From contig CALAVG010000344.1 in assembly GCA_937892275.1 (NCBI GenBank), positions 1 to 10,941 of the forward strand: a DNA stretch of 10,941 bases, in the 5' to 3' direction. This document shows, piece by piece, positions 6,142 to 10,941 of this stretch (positions within the stretch are counted from its first letter, which is position 1; each line of letters opens with the position of its first letter). This stretch comes from an uncultured Methanomicrobiales archaeon (GTDB lineage: Archaea > Thermoplasmatota > Thermoplasmata > Methanomassiliicoccales > Methanomethylophilaceae). The notes below the pieces were generated by a model. It saw nothing but the letters and a program-made list of their open reading frames with translations, ran no database searches and was not told where the DNA came from. Made by a program: the position numbers and the translations under genes.

Positions 6142-6825
6142 ATGGCCGACCTACATGACCGCTGGGTTGCGGAGAGGAGGAACGAGCACTACTACAAGCT
6201 CGCGAAGAAACTGAACTACCGTTCCAGGGCATCCTTCAAGCTCATTCAGATCGATGAGAGGTTCGGCATTTTCAAAGAGGGGGATTCCGTAGTGGACCTC
6301 GGAGCCTGTCCCGGAGGATGGTGTCAGGTCGCCCAGGAGAGGACTTGGCCCAACGGACATGTCATCGGCGTCGATCTGAGATACATCAAGCCGATGGACG
6401 GGGTCGAGTTCATCATAGGTGACATCACAGAGGATTCCACCATGAGGGAGCTCCTCAACAGGTTCCACGGGAAGGCCGATGTCATACTGTCGGATATGGC
6501 CCCGAACATCGCCGGCCACTATTCCACCGACCATGCTAGATCCATCAACCTCTGCATGTTCGCAGTGAACGTCTGCGACCGTATCCTGAAGAAAGAAGGC
6601 AAACTGGTCATGAAGGTCTTCATGGGCGATATGTTCGACTCCCTGAAGGACGAGCTGGAGAAGCGCTTCCAATCCGTCAAGGTCCATTCTCCGGATGCAT
6701 CAAGGCCAACATCATCCGAGGTCTATGTCATCTGCCAGGGATTCTACGGAAAGACCGTGAAACTAAAGGATGTCTCCGAGAAGGAGAAGAAGCCCGAATT
6801 CACCGTCAAGGGCGGATTCATATGA
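6142..6825 (+). CDS. rlmE: 23S rRNA (uridine-2'-O-)-methyltransferase, FtsJ/RlmE family
   Basis: The 227-residue protein should use S-adenosylmethionine to methylate a ribose 2'-O in 23S rRNA (the conserved A-loop uridine in the family). The K-D-K-E catalytic tetrad is complete: K33 (RASFKL), D118 (LSDMAPN), K158 (LVMKVF) and E193 (SSEVYVIC). The SAM-binding loop VDLGACPGGW spans 51-60, and the N-terminal LNYRSRASFKL is typical of the family. The length fits, with a lysine-rich tail from about 203. The gene begins a two-gene unit: its last 4 bases overlap the start of the next gene (ATGA). A TATA-like box about 26 bases upstream and the lack of a Shine-Dalgarno site suggest leaderless mRNA. 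Archaeal relatives may act on other RNAs, so substrate is less sure than enzyme class. Confidence 0.93.
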   Translation: MADLHDRWVAERRNEHYYKLAKKLNYRSRASFKLIQIDERFGIFKEGDSVVDLGACPGGWCQVAQERTWPNGHVIGVDLRYIKPMDGVEFIIGDITEDSTMRELLNRFHGKADVILSDMAPNIAGHYSTDHARSINLCMFAVNVCDRILKKEGKLVMKVFMGDMFDSLKDELEKRFQSVKVHSPDASRPTSSEVYVICQGFYGKTVKLKDVSEKEKKPEFTVKGGFI

Positions 6826-7448
6826 GGCCTACGAAGATCGTCTGTGTGGGATGGAACTATAGGTCTCACATCAAGGAGCTGAAGTCGAAGCTTCCCGAAG
6901 AGCCCACTATATTCTTCAAACCCGTGAGCTGTCTGATCGGGGACGGGGACGAGATAGTCATCCCGAAAGGGGTCACGAATGTGCAGCACGAGGTGGAGCT
7001 GGCACTTATTTACGGGAAGGACTGCAAGCACGTGTCCGAAGCGGATGCTATGGATTACATCTCTCATGTAGCGGTGTTCAACGACGTGTCCGCAAGGGAC
7101 CTGCAGTGGAAGGCTCGCGACGAGGGGAACACATGGGACCTCTCGAAGGGCATGGATACCTTCGGCCCGATGTCGGAACCGGTCCCTAAGGAAAAGGCAG
7201 GCGACCTTCAGAACCTCGAATTGGAGCTTACGGTCAACGGAGAGGTGAGACAGAAGGGCAACACCGCCAACATGATCTTCACCCTTCCCTGGCTGGTATC
7301 CTACGTGTCGAGATTCATCACCATGTCCGAAGGGGACATCCTCATCACCGGTACGCCTGAGGGAGTGTCGGAGATCAGGCCCGGGGATACCGTCGTGGCA
7401 AGGATACAGAACATCGGTACATTGACCAACAAGGTCAGATCCGAGTGA
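6822..7448 (+). CDS. Fumarylacetoacetate hydrolase family protein, FAHD1-like (acylpyruvate hydrolase / oxaloacetate decarboxylase)
   Basis: The 208-residue protein is a single FAH domain, close in length and motif order to FAHD1. These enzymes cleave C-C bonds in acylpyruvates or decarboxylate oxaloacetate with Mg2+. Metal ligands are E57 and E59 (HEVELAL) and D87 (FNDVSARD). The lid His/Glu pair is H16 and E19 in VGWNYRSHIKEL, and the active-site lysine is K108 (LSKGMDTFGP). The end has the family signature GDILITGTPEGV at 167-178. It starts on the ATGA overlap with rlmE and so is probably translated by coupling. The pairing with an rRNA methyltransferase suggests co-transcription rather than a shared pathway. 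The exact substrate cannot be read from sequence; many archaeal copies are labelled 2-keto-4-pentenoate hydratase. Confidence 0.9.
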   Translation: MRPTKIVCVGWNYRSHIKELKSKLPEEPTIFFKPVSCLIGDGDEIVIPKGVTNVQHEVELALIYGKDCKHVSEADAMDYISHVAVFNDVSARDLQWKARDEGNTWDLSKGMDTFGPMSEPVPKEKAGDLQNLELELTVNGEVRQKGNTANMIFTLPWLVSYVSRFITMSEGDILITGTPEGVSEIRPGDTVVARIQNIGTLTNKVRSE

Positions 7449-7478
7449 TTCTACAGAAATGTGGATGGAAGAGGTTTG

Positions 7479-7494
7479 ATTCCCTTTCGGGGAT
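7479..7494. terminator. Possible hairpin between convergent genes
   Basis: ATTCCC, TTTC, GGGGAT can form a 6-bp stem with one G-U pair and a 4-base loop, in the 53-base gap between two convergent stop codons. No long T-run follows on either side, so a terminator role is only possible. Confidence 0.3.
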
Positions 7495-7501
7495 TTGAGT
7501 T

Positions 7502-8065
7502 TCATTCCTCTGTCTCAGTTCCCTCAGGCCAGTCGTCGAAGACGTCCTTGGAAGTAAGGATCATCCATCCGACGAGGAATCCGATGATGATTCCGAAGAT
7601 GGACCAGACGCACAGGATCGCAGCTGCGAAACATGCGATGACTGCGATGATCCACTTCTTCCTGAGATAAACGCATACCAGACTGACACCTGCACAGATA
7701 CCGCTCAGCAATGCCATTGTGGCTGCTCCTGTGATGTAGTTCTGAATGTCGTTCACGGTCATCGAGATGTGGTGCTCGTCGAGCCACTTCTGGAAACTTG
7801 CGTTCTCCCAGATTGCATTCGCCGAGGATGATGCATCAACGAGAGCGATAATCGCCGCAATGATCACGGGGATCGCATAGATCGCAAGTAAGAAGATAAG
7901 CCAGTTCCTTCTGGACTGGATCAGGATTCCCCTAATCTCCTTCTCGTTCTCCTTGAACTGCTCATCGGCGGCAGAACCGCTGACGACCATTCCGCACTGA
8001 GGACAGAACTGCATTCCGGGATCGACGGGTTTACCGCACCCGGTACAGAACTTAGATTCGTCCAT
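7502..8065 (-). CDS. Zinc-ribbon membrane protein of unknown function
   Basis: The 187-residue protein opens with a zinc ribbon, C7-x2-C10 and C21-x2-C24 (FCTGCGKPVDPGMQFCPQCG), of the kind found at the start of many archaeal membrane proteins. A short charged linker (34-53) follows. Hydrophobic segments lie near 55-76, 113-134 and 138-170; the last is long enough for two helices. A stretch of about 35 residues (78-112) between the first two segments would be outside the bilayer. The tail is acidic. No enzymatic motif is seen and I do not recognise the family beyond the ribbon. A good TATA box gives it its own, apparently leaderless promoter, although it lies 73 bases downstream of the helicase gene on the same strand. 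Confidence 0.82.
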   Translation of the reverse strand: MDESKFCTGCGKPVDPGMQFCPQCGMVVSGSAADEQFKENEKEIRGILIQSRRNWLIFLLAIYAIPVIIAAIIALVDASSSANAIWENASFQKWLDEHHISMTVNDIQNYITGAATMALLSGICAGVSLVCVYLRKKWIIAVIACFAAAILCVWSIFGIIIGFLVGWMILTSKDVFDDWPEGTETEE

Positions 8066-8085
8066 GGGGGTGAATTTTACATTGA

Positions 8086-8096
8086 CATATATAAAG
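8086..8096 (-). promoter_or_regulatory. TATA box of the zinc-ribbon protein gene
   Basis: On the minus strand it reads CTTTATATATG and is centred about 26 bases before the ATG at 8065. This is the clearest archaeal TATA box in the window and implies a leaderless transcript. Confidence 0.7.
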
Positions 8097-8138
8097 ACTT
8101 GTTAATGAAACGTCGCTTTCTTACTGTTTTTGTCAGTT

Positions 8139-10880
8139 TCAATCCCAGAATCTCTTGTTTTTGGCGAACAGGATCTCCGCGTTCATGATGTCCCTGAGGA
8201 ACTCGTCCTCGTCGCTATGGAGCGTACGCAGTATCCTTCCGGCCGTCTCCGGACCGATACCCCTTCCTGCCAGGACTATGACCGCACGTTTCCCTTGTTC
8301 GAATACCAGGTTGGCGTTCTTCCCCATCTTCTGCAGTTCCAGTTTCTCCTGCTTTGATAATGCGGGTTCCTTGAGCAGTTTGACGGTGTCCCTCTCATAA
8401 TTCTTCAGGACTGCTATCATAACGCCTCCGCACTGGGGACATTTGAACTTCTTCGGGGCATCGCCCACTCTGAATCTCGACTGCGAACCGCAGTGCATAC
8501 ATGAAGCGAACAGGACCTCGTCCTCGAGCCTCTTCTTCAGCGCCATGAGGATTGAGTGGTCCGCACGTACGGGCTGCATGAGCTCCTTGGATCTGGTGAT
8601 GCCTTCGAGACCGATCTTGGATATCCTGTCGGTGGTCAGCTCTATCTCGCCGTTGGCGATCATGGAAACTACCTTCTCGGTGTTGGGGATGTCCAGGTCC
8701 TCCCAGAGGACCTTGTTTATCGCCTCTTTGTACGCAGGGGTGTCCCTATGCATCTCGAAGAGCCTTGAGAAATTCATGAAGCGGTGGTCCGCCTCCTTCT
8801 CTATGATTCCGAACTTCTTCGCTACGAAGACGAACCTCCATCTCAGGAACGAGGAGTTCAGGATGGTCATCCTTGAGAGAGCCTCTATGGTACCCGGTTT
8901 GACCGAACGGATTGTGTTCATCATGGTGTCCCTGTCCACATGCCTCGGGAGTTCGAGGATGATCCTGTATGGGTCAGTGGTCACACCGATCGATTCTCCT
9001 AAACGGGCTGTGAGCAGAGCGGAGTAGATCTTACCGAGCGTTTCGTTCACCTTGCTTCCGAAGCAGCAGTTGATGATCGCCATCCTGTCGGCAATCTCCA
9101 CGGTGACCGTTTTATCGGTGGGCATCTTGGATTTCTCGTCCTGACCTGCGAAATATTCCTTCAGGACCCTGACGCATCCTTCGTCCCCGGGATAGTCGGA
9201 GAAGTTCCTGAGCCTTCTCATCTTCCCGACCTCCATGGCGATCTCGAACGGTACGGGGATGTCCGATCCAACCCAGTTGGGGACGGATCCTACTTCTTTA
9301 GCTTCCTCGACGAGGATCTCGTCCTCCCTCATCTCGACTATGCGCCAGGTCCTTCCTTTCGCGATGAACATGGCGTATTCCTCGGCGAAGGATGCTACGA
9401 AACTCTCGTCAAGTGTACCGATTATCGCCCTTGTCCCGATGTCGCGTATGAGGTATGTCCTCTCGTCGGGGATCATCGAGATGTTGTCGTAGAAGTAGTT
9501 CATACCCTTCTTGGAACGTTTGAACGTGGTATCGTCATCGAACACCATCTTGATGCCTTTCAACTGTTCGAGGACATCCAGCATCTCGCCGTATTTCAGG
9601 TTCCTGAACGGATATGCGTTGTGGATTACCTTGTAGGCGAGCTCCTTGTCCATCGGACCCATCATGGTCATTGCAATCAACTGGTTCGCAACGACGGATA
9701 ACGGCGATTCCCTTCCCTCGAAGTACTCCAGCTCCTTGGAGTCGCTCCTGCGGGCCACGACCATAGCCTCGGCGACCTCATCCGGTGCGGTAGCGATGAT
9801 CTTCGCCCTGATCGTCTCTCCGATCCTGTGACCGGCACGGCCGGCACGCTGGATCATGCGGGATACCTGCCTTGGGGAGTTGTATTGGATGACCATCTCG
9901 GTGGTACCGACATCGATACCGAGTTCCAGGGATGATGTACAGATCAGGCATCTTACATCCCCTTTCTTGAAGCGGTCCTCCATCTCCATCCTGTTCTCCT
10001 TGGACAGGGAGCCGTGGTGGACCTCGATCGAGATGTCCTTGTCCCACAGGTGGTAGCGGGCAGCTAACCATTCCGCGGTCTCCCTCGTGTTGACGAAGAA
10101 GAGTGTAGAATTACCGTCATCCACTATCTGTCTAGCTCTTTTCATGACACCGAGTATATCGGGGTCACTCTGGAGTCTGTCCAAAAGTTCCGGGTCCTCG
10201 CACGGGGACGGGCTCTCGACCATGATGTCGAAGTCCCTGTGGGTGTCATGCTTCCTGACTACGGCCTCCCTGTTGTTTCCTGCGAGGAATCTGGCGACAT
10301 GATCGATGTTCCCGACGGTAGCTGACAGTCCGATCCTCTGATAGTTGCCTGCGAGGAGGACCAGCCTCTCGAGGGCGATGCTCATCTGGGCTCCCCTCTC
10401 CGTATTGGACAGTTCGTGGATTTCGTCGATGATGACCCATTCCACGTTCTTCATGTGCTGTACCAGTTTCTTGCCGGTGAACATGACCTGCAGTGTTTCC
10501 GGCGTGGTGATGAGGATGTCCGGAGGGTGCTGCGATTGGTAGTTCCTCTCGGCCTGGGATGTGTCCCCGTGCCTTACCCCGACCTTTATGTCAAGGGCGT
10601 TTCCGTAGTCCTCCATCCTCTTCAGCATGTCCCTGTTCAGCGCCCTTAACGGTGTGATGTAGATGCATCTGATCCCGGGTTTGCCCTTGGAGCGCATTAT
10701 CATCTCGAGGACAGGAAGTATCGCCGCCTCGGTCTTCCCTATACCGGTGGGCGCAACTAGCAGAAGATTCTCTCCTCTGATGATCCTGGGTATGGAATCC
10801 GCCTGAGGAGGAGTGGGTTCCCTGATGCCTTTCGTCTCTAGGACGCGTATGATGTCAGGGCAGAGTTCGGGGAACGACAT
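8139..10880 (-). CDS. Lhr-family superfamily 2 helicase, archaeal type, with C-terminal zinc knuckle
   Basis: The 913-residue protein is an ATP-dependent nucleic acid helicase of the Lhr family, linked in archaea to DNA repair and RNA processing. Motifs in order: TPPQADS (23-29); Walker A APTGIGKT (43-50); TPLRAL (76-81); TTPETL (125-130); DEIH (152-155); SAT (186-188); VNTRETAE (263-270); TSSLELGIDVG (315-325); QRAGRAGHR (344-352). The large C-terminal half matches the Lhr winged-helix and barrel region. Near the end are C794-x2-C797 and C814-x2-C817, a likely zinc knuckle, then LAGRGIGPETAGRIL (870-884), a helix-hairpin-helix-like segment. The start at 10880 is the only start codon after an in-frame TGA upstream. 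No TATA box or Shine-Dalgarno site is visible; instead a run of 16 C (coding strand) lies 16-31 bases upstream. Confidence 0.92.
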   Translation of the reverse strand: MSFPELCPDIIRVLETKGIREPTPPQADSIPRIIRGENLLLVAPTGIGKTEAAILPVLEMIMRSKGKPGIRCIYITPLRALNRDMLKRMEDYGNALDIKVGVRHGDTSQAERNYQSQHPPDILITTPETLQVMFTGKKLVQHMKNVEWVIIDEIHELSNTERGAQMSIALERLVLLAGNYQRIGLSATVGNIDHVARFLAGNNREAVVRKHDTHRDFDIMVESPSPCEDPELLDRLQSDPDILGVMKRARQIVDDGNSTLFFVNTRETAEWLAARYHLWDKDISIEVHHGSLSKENRMEMEDRFKKGDVRCLICTSSLELGIDVGTTEMVIQYNSPRQVSRMIQRAGRAGHRIGETIRAKIIATAPDEVAEAMVVARRSDSKELEYFEGRESPLSVVANQLIAMTMMGPMDKELAYKVIHNAYPFRNLKYGEMLDVLEQLKGIKMVFDDDTTFKRSKKGMNYFYDNISMIPDERTYLIRDIGTRAIIGTLDESFVASFAEEYAMFIAKGRTWRIVEMREDEILVEEAKEVGSVPNWVGSDIPVPFEIAMEVGKMRRLRNFSDYPGDEGCVRVLKEYFAGQDEKSKMPTDKTVTVEIADRMAIINCCFGSKVNETLGKIYSALLTARLGESIGVTTDPYRIILELPRHVDRDTMMNTIRSVKPGTIEALSRMTILNSSFLRWRFVFVAKKFGIIEKEADHRFMNFSRLFEMHRDTPAYKEAINKVLWEDLDIPNTEKVVSMIANGEIELTTDRISKIGLEGITRSKELMQPVRADHSILMALKKRLEDEVLFASCMHCGSQSRFRVGDAPKKFKCPQCGGVMIAVLKNYERDTVKLLKEPALSKQEKLELQKMGKNANLVFEQGKRAVIVLAGRGIGPETAGRILRTLHSDEDEFLRDIMNAEILFAKNKRFWD

Positions 10881-10895
10881 GAAAAGAAGGGAATT

Positions 10896-10911
10896 GGGGG
10901 GGGGGGGGGGG
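10896..10911 (+). repeat. Run of 16 G upstream of the helicase gene
   Basis: Sixteen G in a row on the plus strand, read as C on the coding strand, occupy positions -16 to -31 relative to the helicase ATG. This is where a TATA box would lie for a leaderless gene. It could be a true hypermutable tract or a sequencing or assembly artefact. Confidence 0.9.
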
Positions 10912-10941
10912 TGCCCAGACCCTCACCCAGAACACCATCTC

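Noticed and set aside
6744..7505. A 253-codon minus-strand frame opposite the FAH gene
   Set aside because: The plus-strand FAH protein has all the family's active-site residues; the opposite frame is a shadow.
1..10941. CRISPR arrays, tRNA or rRNA genes, integrase attachment sites
   Set aside because: No regularly spaced repeats, cloverleaf-like segments or rRNA stretches were seen, and no integrase gene is present.

Overview
The window looks archaeal. It shows TATA boxes about 25 bases upstream of start codons with almost no leader, an Lhr-type helicase, an archaeal-looking RlmE methyltransferase and zinc-ribbon proteins. The overall style resembles Thermoplasmata, perhaps a gut methanogen of the Methanomassiliicoccales. 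That order is an impression from protein style only; archaea is the firmer call.

Left part, 1-6060, is accessory and disturbed. A minus-strand gene running off the left edge (1-579) resembles the SprT/DUF45 metallopeptidase fold but seems to lack the HExxH zinc motif. It is followed by IS element 1 (607-2473, transposase on the minus strand), a PD-(D/E)xK-containing AAA ATPase of the ATPase/DUF4143 type (2478-3869), about 360 bases with only a broken minus-strand frame, and IS element 2 (4232-6053, transposase on the plus strand). Both IS elements have clear terminal inverted repeats and intact DDE transposases with a perfect Y-(2)-R-(3)-E-(6)-K signature. IS1 appears to have removed the original start region of the ATPase and the promoter of the edge gene. 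IS2 sits cleanly in a TTAA target.

Right part, 6060-10941, is ordinary chromosomal DNA. rlmE overlaps by 4 bases a FAHD1-like acylpyruvate hydrolase gene. Next comes a convergent gene for a small zinc-ribbon membrane protein, and then on the same strand a 913-residue Lhr-family helicase with a C-terminal zinc knuckle and a helix-hairpin-helix-like segment. A run of 16 G lies directly upstream of the helicase start, where a TATA box would be expected.

I do not see a clearly new multi-gene system. The best leads are the apparent pseudo-metallopeptidase at the edge, the TTAA-targeting IS with C-terminal AT-hooks, the ATPase boxed between two outward-facing related IS elements, and the G-run at the helicase promoter. 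No tRNA, rRNA or CRISPR array was seen.
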